Counted from the stretch's first letter, positions 1-8,108 are shown. The stretch: 64,000 nucleotides of DNA from an uncultured Collinsella sp. (GCA_934654795.1 CAKUGT010000003.1:38616-102615), one strand, 5' to 3'. Numbers and translations: made by a program. The notes: generated from the sequence alone by a model not told the origin.

Positions 1-1
1 C

Positions 2-520
2 GCCCTGCTGCTCGACCCCGCCAATACGGCGATGGGCGATACCTGCGAGCTGCTGCTCTACGAGGCCGCGCGCGCCCAGCTGGTGCACGAGGTCATCGCG
101 CCCGCCCTTGCGGCCGGCAAGGTGGTCCTGTGCGACCGTTTCTACGATTCCACGACGTGCTATCAGGCGTTTGCCGATGGCCTCGATCGTCAGATGGTGC
201 GCGATGCCAATAACCTGGCCGTCGCGGGAACACATCCGGCGCTCACGCTCGTCTACCACATCACGCCCGAGCAGGCGGCGCTGCGCATGGCCGCTCGTGG
301 CGCGGCAGACCGCATGGAGGCCAAGGGGATGGCCTTCCAAGAGCGTGTCTACCAGGGATTTTGTGCCATCGCTGCCGAGGAGCCGAACCGCGTAAAGCTT
401 ATCGATGCTACCGCGCCGATCGCAGATGTCTTCGCGCAGACGGTCGAGCGGGTCCGCGCGTGCGGCCTCAACATCCCTCAGGACGCCGTCGCCGCCGCGC
501 TTGCCCAGGAGGCTGAGTAG
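2..520 (+). CDS. tmk: Thymidylate kinase, 3' part (5' end outside window)
   Basis: Phosphorylates dTMP to dTDP in the cytosol for dTTP synthesis. The reading frame is open from the first bases of the window, so the P-loop and start codon are missing. The visible part carries the DRFYDST motif of dTMP kinases at about residue 46 of the readable part, then an Arg-rich lid-like stretch (RGAADRME) and the usual C-terminal helix. One base separates its stop from holB, so tmk, holB and ricT look like one operon, an order also known from Firmicutes (tmk ... holB-yaaT). Identification is firm from motifs plus context; only the truncation limits it. Confidence 0.95.
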   Translation, partial: ALLLDPANTAMGDTCELLLYEAARAQLVHEVIAPALAAGKVVLCDRFYDSTTCYQAFADGLDRQMVRDANNLAVAGTHPALTLVYHITPEQAALRMAARGAADRMEAKGMAFQERVYQGFCAIAAEEPNRVKLIDATAPIADVFAQTVERVRACGLNIPQDAVAAALAQEAE

Positions 521-521
521 C

Positions 522-1649
522 ATGGCCCCCGCTCAGGCAAGCCTGCTCGCCAAGCTTGACACCCAAGAGCGCGTGCGTGACTTTTTGACCAACGCCGTCG
601 CCAGCGGCCGCGCATCGCATGCCTACTTGTTTTTGGGCGCTCCCGGTGCCGGCAAGCTCGACGCCGCATGGGCGCTCGCCCAGGCATTCCTGTGCGAGCA
701 GGACGGCTGCGGATCGTGCGACAGCTGCGTGCGCGTCGCTCGTCATACGCATCCCGACGTGCACTACTACACGCCCGAGAGCGCTACGGGCTACCTTATC
801 GCCCAAACCCGCGAACTACTCGACGACGTGCCCCTCGCGCCCATCCGCGCCAAGGCCAAGGTCTACATCATCGACCGTGCCGAGCAACTGCGCGCCAACA
901 CCGCCAATGCCCTGCTCAAAACGCTTGAGGAACCGCCCGAGGGCGTCATGTTCATCCTGCTGGGCACCTCGGCCGACGTAATGCTGCCCACCATTGTGAG
1001 CCGCTGCCAGTGCGTGCCGTTTCGGCTGGTATCGCCCGCCGTCGCCGCGCAGGCCGTGAGCCGCGCCACCGGCCAGGACATCGCGCGCTGTCGCATGGCC
1101 GTCGCCGTGGCGGGAAGCCCCACGCGCGGCATCGAGTTCCTTAAGAGCGCCGAGCGCCAGGACGCCCGCCGTCAGATGGTCCGTGCCATCGACTCACTCA
1201 TTGCCGCCGACGAGGCCGACGTGCTCAGTCGCGCCAAGTCGCTCATTGTCGCCGTTAAGGCGCCGCTCGCCGAGGTCAAGTCCACGCAGGAAAAGGTGCT
1301 CGAGCAAAACGCCGACTACCTGTCGCGTGGAGCATTGAAGCAGCTTGAGGACCGCAACAAGCGCGAACTCAACGCGCGCGAGCGTTCGGGTATCATGGAA
1401 GCGCTGGCGAGCGCGCGGACGCTCATGCGCGATGTGCTGCTGACGCTTCAGGACGAGGCAGCAGACGTGGTGAACGAGGACGTGCGCGACACAATCGGGC
1501 GGCTTGCCGCCGCGACGAATGTTGCGGGTGCCACCCGGGCGCTCGAGGCGGTTGCCACCGCTGAGCGCAACATCGCCAGAAACGTTACTCCCCAGCTGGC
1601 CATCGAGGTCATGCTGTTCGATATCAGGAAGGCACTGAAATGCCGTTAG
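522..1649 (+). CDS. holB: DNA polymerase III subunit delta'
   Basis: Clamp-loader subunit that helps load the beta sliding clamp on primed DNA. The ATG at 522 gives 375 residues and starts right after the tmk stop; the frame is open further upstream, but that part overlaps tmk. Visible are a P-loop-like GAPGAGKL (residues 39-46), the four-cysteine zinc module (C58, C63, C66, C69), the conserved ANALLKTLEEPP segment (about 128-139) and SRC (160-162). These are hallmark features of DnaX/HolB proteins. Its 3' end overlaps ricT by 10 bases, which suggests translational coupling. Confidence 0.93.
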   Translation: MAPAQASLLAKLDTQERVRDFLTNAVASGRASHAYLFLGAPGAGKLDAAWALAQAFLCEQDGCGSCDSCVRVARHTHPDVHYYTPESATGYLIAQTRELLDDVPLAPIRAKAKVYIIDRAEQLRANTANALLKTLEEPPEGVMFILLGTSADVMLPTIVSRCQCVPFRLVSPAVAAQAVSRATGQDIARCRMAVAVAGSPTRGIEFLKSAERQDARRQMVRAIDSLIAADEADVLSRAKSLIVAVKAPLAEVKSTQEKVLEQNADYLSRGALKQLEDRNKRELNARERSGIMEALASARTLMRDVLLTLQDEAADVVNEDVRDTIGRLAAATNVAGATRALEAVATAERNIARNVTPQLAIEVMLFDIRKALKCR

Positions 1650-3340
1650 TTGTACCCGTTAAGTTTACCTACGCCTCGCGCGACCTGTGGTTTGACCCGC
1701 AGGATCTGGATATCCTCGAGGCAGATTACGCTATTTGCTCCACCGAGCGCGGAACCGAGATCGGCCTGGTCACGGCCGATCCCTTCGAGGTGCCGCAAGA
1801 CGAGATCGGCCAGCCGCTCAAGCCCGTGCTGCGCGTGGCGAGTGACATCGACTTGCAGCTTGCCGACGACCTGGCTATCCAGGGCGACGAGGCCATGGTC
1901 GATTTTCGCCGTCTGGTCAAGGAGCTCGACCTCGAGATGAAGCCGGTGGGCGTCGAGTACCTGTTTGGCGGCGAGAAGGCCGTGTTCTACTTTGCGGCCG
2001 AGGAGCGCGTCGATTTTCGCCAGCTCGTCAAAGACCTGTCCTCGACGCTGCACATTCGCGTCGACATGCGCCAGATCGGCGTGCGCGACGAGACCCGCCT
2101 GGTGGGCGGCTATGCCCAGTGCGGCCAGGAGCTCTGCTGCACGCGCTTTGGCGGACAGTTTGAGCCGGTTTCGATCCGCATGGCAAAAGAGCAGGACCTG
2201 CCGCTCAATTCCTCCAAGATCAGCGGCGTCTGCGGCCGCCTGATGTGCTGCCTGCGCTACGAGTTCGAGGCGTACAAGGACTTTAAGAGCCGCGCGCCCA
2301 AAAAGAAGACGCTCATCGATACGCCGCTCGGCAAGGCGCGTATCCAGGAATACGACACCCCGCGCGAGCAGCTGGTGCTGCGCCTGGAGAACGGCAAGGT
2401 CTTTAAGGTCAACCTGGCCGATATGACCTGCTCCGAGGGTTGCAAGAAGAAAGCCGCCGAGCAGGGCTGCAACTGCCGCCCCGACTGCGTGACGCGCGAT
2501 GTGCTCGAGCGCATCGAGTCGCCCGAGATGCGTCTGGCGCTCATGGAGCTCGACCGCGAGAACGGCGTTGACGTGGGCGATGGCCTGTCGAGTGCCGATC
2601 GTCTGGCGGGCACGTCGATGCCCAAGCGCCGTCGCCGCGATGCGGACGCCGATGCCCGCGCTGCTCAGAGCCAGGGCGAGGGCCGTGGCCGTGGTAAGGG
2701 TCGCGGCAAGGTCGAGGCTCCCGAGGCCGAGGAGGCCGCCGGTGGCCGCCGCCGTCGCAAGCGTGCGGGCTCGGGCGATGCCGGCGAGACCGCGGCTGCA
2801 GGCAAGAATGCCTCACGCGAGCGCGAGGCTCAGCAGCCCCAGCAGCAAAACCGCGGCGGTGGCATGAACCCCACGCGCCGTCGCCGCCGTCATCTGTCGA
2901 GCGAGGAGCGCGAGGACGCTTTCCGCGCCGCAGCCGCTCGCGAGGCAGGTGCCGCTCCCAAGGGCGGCTCGGGTTCCGACGCACCTGCCGACAAGGGCGG
3001 CAAGCCGCGTGGCGAGGAGGAGCGCGCTCCGCGTCCGCGCCGTCGCCATTCCTCGGGCACGCAGCAGAAGCCTTCGGTGCCTTCCGTGGCCGATCAGGTT
3101 TCGGATGGCGAGGTCAAGGTCACGCGTCGTCGTCCCGGTGACGGCGGAGGTGCGGCTGCCAAGGCCGCGCGCGGCGCCGCCCGCGACGAGCACGAGCCGC
3201 GTGAGGATCGCGGTGGCGAGGGCTCTGCCGACCAGGGCCAGAAGCGCCGTCGCCGTCGCCGCTCCCGTAAGCCGCGCCAGGATGGTGGCGAGGGCTCGAC
3301 CCTGGGCTCGTCCGCACCGCAACCGCCTGCCGGCGAATAG
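1640..3340 (+). CDS. ricT: RicT/YaaT PSP1-domain protein with long basic tail
   Basis: The PSP1 core (about residues 1-290) matches RicT (YaaT), known in Bacillus as part of the iron-sulfur RicAFT complex that affects RNase Y-dependent mRNA processing. The cysteine signatures are present: C161, C166-C167 and C198, C203-C204, with more at C264, C268, C277, C279 and C283. From about residue 325 to 566 the protein is a low-complexity Arg/Gly/Lys/Ala tail with repeated RRRR blocks, roughly doubling the usual length of about 270-300 residues. The tail looks disordered and RNA- or nucleic-acid-binding, which is inference. No RicA or RicF partner is encoded in this window. Confidence 0.93.
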   Translation: MPLVVPVKFTYASRDLWFDPQDLDILEADYAICSTERGTEIGLVTADPFEVPQDEIGQPLKPVLRVASDIDLQLADDLAIQGDEAMVDFRRLVKELDLEMKPVGVEYLFGGEKAVFYFAAEERVDFRQLVKDLSSTLHIRVDMRQIGVRDETRLVGGYAQCGQELCCTRFGGQFEPVSIRMAKEQDLPLNSSKISGVCGRLMCCLRYEFEAYKDFKSRAPKKKTLIDTPLGKARIQEYDTPREQLVLRLENGKVFKVNLADMTCSEGCKKKAAEQGCNCRPDCVTRDVLERIESPEMRLALMELDRENGVDVGDGLSSADRLAGTSMPKRRRRDADADARAAQSQGEGRGRGKGRGKVEAPEAEEAAGGRRRRKRAGSGDAGETAAAGKNASREREAQQPQQQNRGGGMNPTRRRRRHLSSEEREDAFRAAAAREAGAAPKGGSGSDAPADKGGKPRGEEERAPRPRRRHSSGTQQKPSVPSVADQVSDGEVKVTRRRPGDGGGAAAKAARGAARDEHEPREDRGGEGSADQGQKRRRRRRSRKPRQDGGEGSTLGSSAPQPPAGE

Positions 3341-3405
3341 CGCCCGCGAGCGGATTTAACCTGCCTTGCCCCGAGCACATCGGGGTACCATAGTGCTGAA
3401 TCAAC

Positions 3406-3437
3406 AACCCTCCCTCTGCCTTTGCATAGGGAGGGTT
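3406..3437 (+). promoter_or_regulatory. Hairpin sequestering the comF ribosome-binding site
   Basis: A perfect 10-bp stem, AACCCTCCCT (3406-3415) with AGGGAGGGTT (3428-3437), and a 12-nt loop. The right arm contains the only good Shine-Dalgarno (AGGGAGG) for the comF GTG at 3443. No T-run follows, so a plain terminator is unlikely; translational control or an intrinsic pause is possible. Confidence 0.6.
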
Positions 3438-3442
3438 GTGTC

Positions 3443-4249
3443 GTGAAGAGACATTTGAATGTACTAGGTCGTTTGCAGGGTGCTGGCGCCCTACCGTTTG
3501 CAGACGAATTGCTACCGTTTGCCGAGCGCGCGGCGCACGAGGCGCTTGAGGCGTTGTCGCCCACGCGATGCGCCGGCTGCGAGCGCGCCGGCGCGCTTAT
3601 TTGCCAGGACTGCTTGTCGGCGCTAACGCTCATCGATCCGCGTCATAGCTGCACTCGATGCGGCGCTCCGTTTGGAGACCTGCTGTGCACCGAGTGCTCG
3701 GTCGAGGGTACGTCCTCGGCAATGGCCGATGCGCTCGACCGGTGCCTGGCGTGCGCCGTCTATGCGCATCCGCTGCCGCGCATCATTAAAGCGTACAAAG
3801 ACGCGGGCGAGCGCCGTCTTGCTCCGTATCTGGCAGAGCTGCTATACGACACCGCCCTGCATGCGCAGGTCGCAGCTCCCGATCGCTATGGCGGCGTGCT
3901 GTCCGGTGCGGACGCGGTGGTGTTTGTGCCTGCGACAGCGGCGGCGTTTCGGCGGCGCGGCTTTGATCACATGGAGGCCATTGCGCGTCCATTTTGCGAG
4001 CTGTCGGGTGTACCGCTGCTCGATGCCCTCGTTAAGTACGGCCATGGCGACCAGCGCGAACTCGGTCGCGAGGAGCGCCGAGAGCGCTCCCGGGGCATGT
4101 ACGAGACAGTCGAGGACGTGCGGGGCCGCCGCCTGCTGCTCATCGATGACGTTATCACCACGGGCGCGACGATGGCCGCGGCTTCGGCGGAACTCAAGCG
4201 CGCCGGCGCTGCGGCAGTCGATGGCCTCGCTATCGCACGCGTTTGGTAG
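3443..4249 (+). CDS. comF: ComF-family phosphoribosyltransferase-like protein
   Basis: Member of the ComF/GntX family, linked to natural transformation in Bacillus and Haemophilus; the phosphoribosyltransferase fold has no settled substrate. The GTG at 3443 follows AGGGAGGG by 7 nt and gives 268 residues. Eight cysteines in CxxC pairs (C43/46, C54/57, C70/73, C82/85) form the N-terminal zinc-ribbon region. The PRPP-binding loop LLLIDDVITTGAT lies at about residues 231-243. It sits alone behind ricT with its start region folded in a hairpin. Identification is strong; whether this organism is naturally competent cannot be told from the window. Confidence 0.92.
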   Translation: MKRHLNVLGRLQGAGALPFADELLPFAERAAHEALEALSPTRCAGCERAGALICQDCLSALTLIDPRHSCTRCGAPFGDLLCTECSVEGTSSAMADALDRCLACAVYAHPLPRIIKAYKDAGERRLAPYLAELLYDTALHAQVAAPDRYGGVLSGADAVVFVPATAAAFRRRGFDHMEAIARPFCELSGVPLLDALVKYGHGDQRELGREERRERSRGMYETVEDVRGRRLLLIDDVITTGATMAAASAELKRAGAAAVDGLAIARVW

Positions 4250-4259
4250 GGGTGGTTTT

Positions 4260-5369
4260 GTGGCAGTGAAGATGGCGCGGTGTGACGAACCGACAAGCGA
4301 GCAACTGGCGGCCTCCATAATTCTGACCGGCGCCTCGGCGCTACGCATGATGCGCGCCGAGCGCCGACAAATGGGTTACATCAGTTGGAGGGACCTCAAT
4401 CCCGATGAAGAGCGCCGTGTGCTGCGCACGTCGTCGCCCTCGACTGAGGACATCTATCTTCCCGACTTGGTGCGAATCGGAGCCAAAAGCGGCGAGGTGC
4501 AAGAAGATCTGTGCTTGCTGGTGGGATCTGCGGCGCAGCGCCGCCGCATGCCCGGCGTGGGCTGGTCCGTGTGTTCCGGGTTGCCTGCCGGCTCGATTCT
4601 AGAGGTGGAACCGGGGGTATACGGCCTATCTCCCGAGGCCCTTTGTGTTGCCGTTGCCCGCGAGGTCGGCTGTATCCAGGCATTTGCCCTGGCCCAGGAG
4701 CTGTGCTCTAAGATTTCGCTGAGTGACCGCGGGAAGTATCTGCCTCCCTACACCTCGCCTGTTACGAATAAACTTGCAAAGGACAAGGACCAGCCAGCAG
4801 ACGTGGGCTACTTTGAGGTTGAGCCGGTGCTAATGCCCGATCGTCTGGCAGATTACCTTGCGGCATGCAAGGGGAATGTGGCCAAACAGCTGCTGCGTCT
4901 GTGTCCCTACCTGTCAGAAAACCTGCTCTCGCCCATGGAGTGCATCATGCTCGCCCTGTTTTCGCTTCCGTTTTCCTATGGCGGGTTTGCCTGCGGACCT
5001 TTTAAGACCGACTACAAGATCGAGTTCGATGACCGTGCGCAGGCAATCTCGGGGATGCCCCATGCAGTTTGCGATGCGTATCAAGAAGCGGCCCGGTTTG
5101 ACCTGGAATACAACGGTGAGCTGGGCCATTCCTCTCGGAGGGGACGTATCCATGATGAAAAGCGCAACACGGGCTTGATTACTATGGGAATCGAGGTCGC
5201 GACGGTCAACAACGAAATGCTCTGCGACATGGAAGCGATGGAAGCACTCGCATGGCGCATCCACCAGCGTATGCGAAAGCGGTACCGGAATCGTGTCGAT
5301 GCCCGCAGGAAGAAGCAAGAGGCGTTGCTTAACACGCTGCGGGCGTGTTTTGGGCTTAAGCCGGTCTAA
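4260..5369 (+). CDS. Uncharacterised protein with PD-(D/E)XK nuclease-like C-terminus
   Basis: A 369-residue protein starting at the GTG at 4260, five bases after AGGGGTGG and ten bases after the comF stop. No family name is certain. The region around residues 280-317 reads FDLEYNG, then HxxRxxxxDxxRNxxL and GIEVATV, which resembles the core of DUF559/Vsr-like PD-(D/E)XK nucleases (an acidic residue, then ExNG, then Arg/Asp-rich helix). The N-terminal 270 residues have an AbiEi-like flavour (an SxPTxxxYLP-type stretch), a weak impression only. Possible roles are an orphan toxin-nuclease or a restriction-like protein. The short distance to comF suggests co-transcription. Confidence 0.75.
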   Translation: MAVKMARCDEPTSEQLAASIILTGASALRMMRAERRQMGYISWRDLNPDEERRVLRTSSPSTEDIYLPDLVRIGAKSGEVQEDLCLLVGSAAQRRRMPGVGWSVCSGLPAGSILEVEPGVYGLSPEALCVAVAREVGCIQAFALAQELCSKISLSDRGKYLPPYTSPVTNKLAKDKDQPADVGYFEVEPVLMPDRLADYLAACKGNVAKQLLRLCPYLSENLLSPMECIMLALFSLPFSYGGFACGPFKTDYKIEFDDRAQAISGMPHAVCDAYQEAARFDLEYNGELGHSSRRGRIHDEKRNTGLITMGIEVATVNNEMLCDMEAMEALAWRIHQRMRKRYRNRVDARRKKQEALLNTLRACFGLKPV

Positions 5370-5403
5370 TTCACGTCGAAATTAGGGGGTTAATCATATG
5401 CCC

Positions 5404-5620
5404 TGGCCAAAATATGGCAAATATGAGTACTGTCACTAAATCAGTAACAGCAAAATCAAGGAGTTTAGGACTCGGGGGCGGCATAAAGTAAGAAGATAAT
5501 ATACAAATGTAGAATAACTAAGCATCAGGTTGGCGACACTGAGCGCAAAATCTGTCCGAGAGGCCAAAATTGCCTGTTACTAAATTGGTGACAGTACTCA
5601 TATTTGCCGTTTTTTGGCCA
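5404..5620. repeat. 217-bp element bounded by long imperfect inverted repeats
   Basis: Arms of about 50 bp at 5404-5453 and 5570-5620 are inverted copies of each other, sharing the uninterrupted block GGCAAATATGAGTACTGTCA. The 116 bp between them hold no convincing reading frame. The layout (terminal inverted repeats, no transposase, lower GC than the neighbours) suggests a MITE-like or other small mobile element. Only one copy lies in this window. Confidence 0.75.
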
Positions 5621-5621
5621 C

Positions 5622-5669
5622 GGCACCCCAAGAAGGGTGCCCCGGAGCTCCCCATAGGGGAGCTCCGGG
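5622..5669. repeat. Two adjacent strong hairpins
   Basis: GGCACCC (5622-5628) pairs with GGGTGCC (5635-5641). Directly after it, CCCGGAGCTCCCC (5641-5653) pairs perfectly with GGGGAGCTCCGGG (5657-5669) across a 3-nt loop. No T-run follows on either strand, so a classical terminator is uncertain; an end of the neighbouring repeat element or a transcription barrier is possible. Confidence 0.55.
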
Positions 5670-5741
5670 CTTCACAGAGGCACGAATAGCCCACTCCGAC
5701 CTGCGAAATCTGTACTCGCGATGCGAATGACGCCCCTAACC

Positions 5742-5770
5742 TTAAACTTTAGCTTGAACTTAGCTATAAT
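5742..5770 (+). promoter_or_regulatory. Sigma-70-type promoter
   Basis: TTAAAC (5742-5747), a 17-bp spacer and a perfect TATAAT (5765-5770). Transcription should begin near 5777, about 325 nt ahead of the lipoprotein start at 6102. The frame upstream of 6102 is open to 5721, but codons before 5777 would not be transcribed from here. Confidence 0.75.
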
Positions 5771-5776
5771 GCGCTA

Positions 5777-6095
5777 CGTTCCTACCAGGCTGTGGTTGCG
5801 GACGGACGAAATGCCCGTCCTAGTCCAAGACAGACGCGGTCAAAGGGATCCACGTAAGCGACCGCGTGCGCGCGGCGCGATCATGGCGCGTCCTAGATGT
5901 AAGCCGCACCGTCCGTTCTACTTTCTTTGGGGCAATACCGCCTCGCGGGCGAGCGGGCCAGTCGTGAAGGTGGCTACGGCCTCCAGAGCAAACGCCCCGG
6001 TGCGCAAGTGTGGGGTCAAATACCAGGTCAGCTGGTGGGAACAACCCGATATTCCGCGCAAGGCACGGATCGTATACGACACAGAAGGCAGGGTA
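5777..6095 (+). other. Long structured 5' leader or small RNA of unknown class
   Basis: Between the promoter at 5742-5770 and the lipoprotein gene lie about 320 nt rich in pairing. Examples are GGACGG (5800-5805) with CCGTCC (5815-5820) and ACGCGGTC (5834-5841) with GACCGCGT (5860-5867). CGGACGG (5799-5805) can instead pair with CCGTCCG at 5909-5915, giving mutually exclusive folds as in riboswitch-like leaders. I could not match it to RNase P RNA, tmRNA, SRP RNA or a common riboswitch. Part of it could also be N-terminal coding sequence, because one frame stays open. Confidence 0.45.
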
Positions 6096-6101
6096 GTGGA
6101 C

Positions 6102-7127
6102 ATGGTGAGGGGCAGCTTGATGCACGCGGCTCGGTTAGGTGCTGGGACCGCAGCGGTCATCGCCGTTTTGGGCCTGAGCGGATGCGCGTTCAACCCGCTG
6201 TCTACGTTCACGACTCCCACGATCGACCAGATCGAGTACGAGACCGTCACGCCCACGGTGTCGGATGATGCCCTGGTCACTCCCGGTACCCTGACGGTCG
6301 CCCTCGATACCTCCGATGCGCCGCAGGCCATGCAGGGCGCTGGCGGCGAGCTCACGGGGTATGCAGTCGACGCTGCCCGCGCCCTCGCAAGCCGCATGGG
6401 CCTTAAGGTCGCCTTTGTCGATGCGTCCTCGGCAGGTTCCGCGCTCGGCGACAAAAAGGCTGATATCTTTATCGGCGAGATCAACTCTACGGACGGGGAC
6501 GTTAGCTCGCTCGGCACCTGCCTGTACGATGCCGCTTCCGTGTTCGGTAAAACCAGCGATGGTGGGTCGCTAAGCGTTTCCACCGATACCCTTAACACGT
6601 CTACTCTGGGTATCCAGATGTCCTCGGCCTCGCAGGAGGCGCTTGCTAAGCAGAGCATCACCGCCAACCAAAAGACCTACTCCAACATCAACGAGTGCTT
6701 TGAGGCGCTCGAGTCCGGCGAAGTCGACTATGTGATCTGCGACTCCACGGCCGGCGGCTACCTTGCACGCCTGATGAGCGAGATCTCCTATGTCGGTGCG
6801 CTCGAGGCGCCCTCGACGCTTGGTGTTGCGGGCCTCTCGTCCAATGACGAACTGTGCCGTGCCGTGAGCGATGCCCTCGACGGTATTACGGCCGACGGCA
6901 CGCTCGAGGCGGTCCACTGCGTCTGGTACGGCACGATGCCCTACGACCTCACCACTAAGACGGTTTCGGGCGCTAACGTGCAGCCGGGCGACTCTGAGTC
7001 CAGTGAGACCACGTCCTCCGGCAGCGAGTCCTCCGATTCCAACAATGAGACCGCATCCTCCGAAGACAAATCGTCCAGCCAGGAAGACACCATCACCGAC
7101 GACGACATTAACAAGCTTAATAGCTAG
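6102..7127 (+). CDS. Lipoprotein, family-3-type substrate-binding protein
   Basis: A predicted extracytoplasmic solute-binding lipoprotein of 341 residues. The ATG at 6102 follows AAGGCAGGG by 9 nt and gives a clean lipoprotein signal: a hydrophobic run ending in LSGC with C28 as the lipidated cysteine. The body (GELTGYAVDAARALASRMGLKV, then a CxxDSTAGGYL-like hinge) resembles polar amino-acid-binding proteins (SBP_bac_3). The last 45 residues are Ser/Glu/Asp-rich and probably disordered. No ABC permease or ATPase is adjacent, so the partner transporter is unknown. An upstream extension of the frame exists but has no good start. Confidence 0.82.
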   Translation: MVRGSLMHAARLGAGTAAVIAVLGLSGCAFNPLSTFTTPTIDQIEYETVTPTVSDDALVTPGTLTVALDTSDAPQAMQGAGGELTGYAVDAARALASRMGLKVAFVDASSAGSALGDKKADIFIGEINSTDGDVSSLGTCLYDAASVFGKTSDGGSLSVSTDTLNTSTLGIQMSSASQEALAKQSITANQKTYSNINECFEALESGEVDYVICDSTAGGYLARLMSEISYVGALEAPSTLGVAGLSSNDELCRAVSDALDGITADGTLEAVHCVWYGTMPYDLTTKTVSGANVQPGDSESSETTSSGSESSDSNNETASSEDKSSSQEDTITDDDINKLNS

Positions 7128-7147
7128 TTATTGCTAGGGGTGGCGTC

Positions 7148-7227
7148 TCCTATGCGCTAGGAGAGATGCCTCTTCACGGTTTCAACACGCACTGCCGGGC
7201 TTCCCCAATAGGGGAGCCCGGCTTTTT
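7148..7227 (+). terminator. Rho-independent terminator
   Basis: A GCCGGGC...GCCCGGC stem at 7194-7222 with a short loop, followed by TTTTT (7223-7227). A weaker hairpin TCTCCTA/TAGGAGA lies just upstream, at about 7147-7166. It ends the lipoprotein transcript. Confidence 0.85.
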
Positions 7228-7444
7228 CATCTCTATAAAACCAGCAGGTCAAAGCCAATTTTCGGGACCAAATACAAAGTCGCCGGCTCCCTCCTATAGC
7301 GCACTTTGCCACAGAAAAGTGCGAGACTTCGGTATGCGGTATCAAGCAATCGTTATTCGGGTCTTTGGGAATCCGCGTGATTAAATGCACGGCAATGGGT
7401 ACATAGCCAGTACAGTAAGTCCCCGAGGCAGATTGGAGCCACGT

Positions 7445-8029
7445 ATGGATATCAAGGTTTCTGGACGCAAGACGACGGTAACCGATGCTCTGCGTGCGCA
7501 TGTGGATGAGAAGATCGGCGAGGCGCTCAAGGTTTTCGATATCGAGCCCATGACGGTCGACGTTGTACTTCGCTATGAGAAGAACCCCTCGAACCCCAAC
7601 CCGGCAATCGTCGAGGTTACGGTTCGCGCCCGTGGTTCGGTGATTCGCGTTGCCGAGCACGGTGCAGATATGTACGCCGCCATCGACCTCTCCGCCGATA
7701 AGGTCACCCGCCAGCTGCGCAAGTTCAAGACCAAGGTCGTGGACAACCGCCAGGGCGGTGCCAGCGCAGCGGATGTCGCACCGGTCGAGCGCGTCGAGGA
7801 TCTGGCCGACCTGCTGCTGCCCGAGGAGGAGGACGACCTGCTCGTCCGCGAGAAGGTCATCGATGTCACCCCGATGACTGAGGAGCAGGCGCTGGTGCAG
7901 ACCGATCTGCTCGGTCACGACTTCTACGTGTTCGAGAATGCGACGACTGGCCTCATCAATGTGGTGTATCACCGTAAGAATGGTGGATATGGCATCATCA
8001 AGCCCCGTATCGAAACACTTGACGAGTAA
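7445..8029 (+). CDS. hpf: Ribosome hibernation promoting factor, long form
   Basis: Binds the 30S decoding region and joins two ribosomes into inactive 100S dimers in stationary phase or stress. The start MDIKVSGRK at 7445 follows a TTGGAG site and gives 194 residues, the length of the long HPF type found in Gram-positives. The N-terminal sigma-54-modulation/S30AE domain covers about residues 1-100; the C-terminal dimerisation domain (VIDVTPMTEEQA ... GLINVVYHRKNGGYGIIKPR) covers about 135-190. It is a single gene with its own terminator. Identification is firm. Confidence 0.95.
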   Translation: MDIKVSGRKTTVTDALRAHVDEKIGEALKVFDIEPMTVDVVLRYEKNPSNPNPAIVEVTVRARGSVIRVAEHGADMYAAIDLSADKVTRQLRKFKTKVVDNRQGGASAADVAPVERVEDLADLLLPEEEDDLLVREKVIDVTPMTEEQALVQTDLLGHDFYVFENATTGLINVVYHRKNGGYGIIKPRIETLDE

Positions 8030-8058
8030 AATACGTTAACTTGCATGAGTTAACGGTT

Positions 8059-8090
8059 GGCGGCCATCCCATGCGGGTGGCCGCCTTTTT
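8059..8090 (+). terminator. Rho-independent terminator after hpf
   Basis: GGCGGCCATCCC pairs with GGGTGGCCGCC across ATGC, followed by TTTTT. It separates hpf from the degV-type gene, whose Shine-Dalgarno (AAGGAG) comes immediately after. Confidence 0.9.
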
Positions 8091-8108
8091 ACGTAAGGAG
8101 TCGCTTTG

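Noticed and set aside
3672..4259. N-terminal extension of the PD-(D/E)XK-like protein back to 3672.
   Set aside because: That stretch lies wholly within comF in another frame; the GTG at 4260 has a Shine-Dalgarno and follows the comF stop.
5777..6095. RNase P RNA, tmRNA or SRP RNA in the leader.
   Set aside because: None of the conserved cores (GAGGAAAGUCC, tRNA-like ends, GGAAGGAAGCAGCC-type loop) is present.
5721..6101. Coding start of the lipoprotein at 5721 or 5884.
   Set aside because: The promoter at 5742-5770 starts transcription after 5721, and the lipoprotein signal peptide fits only a start at about 6102.
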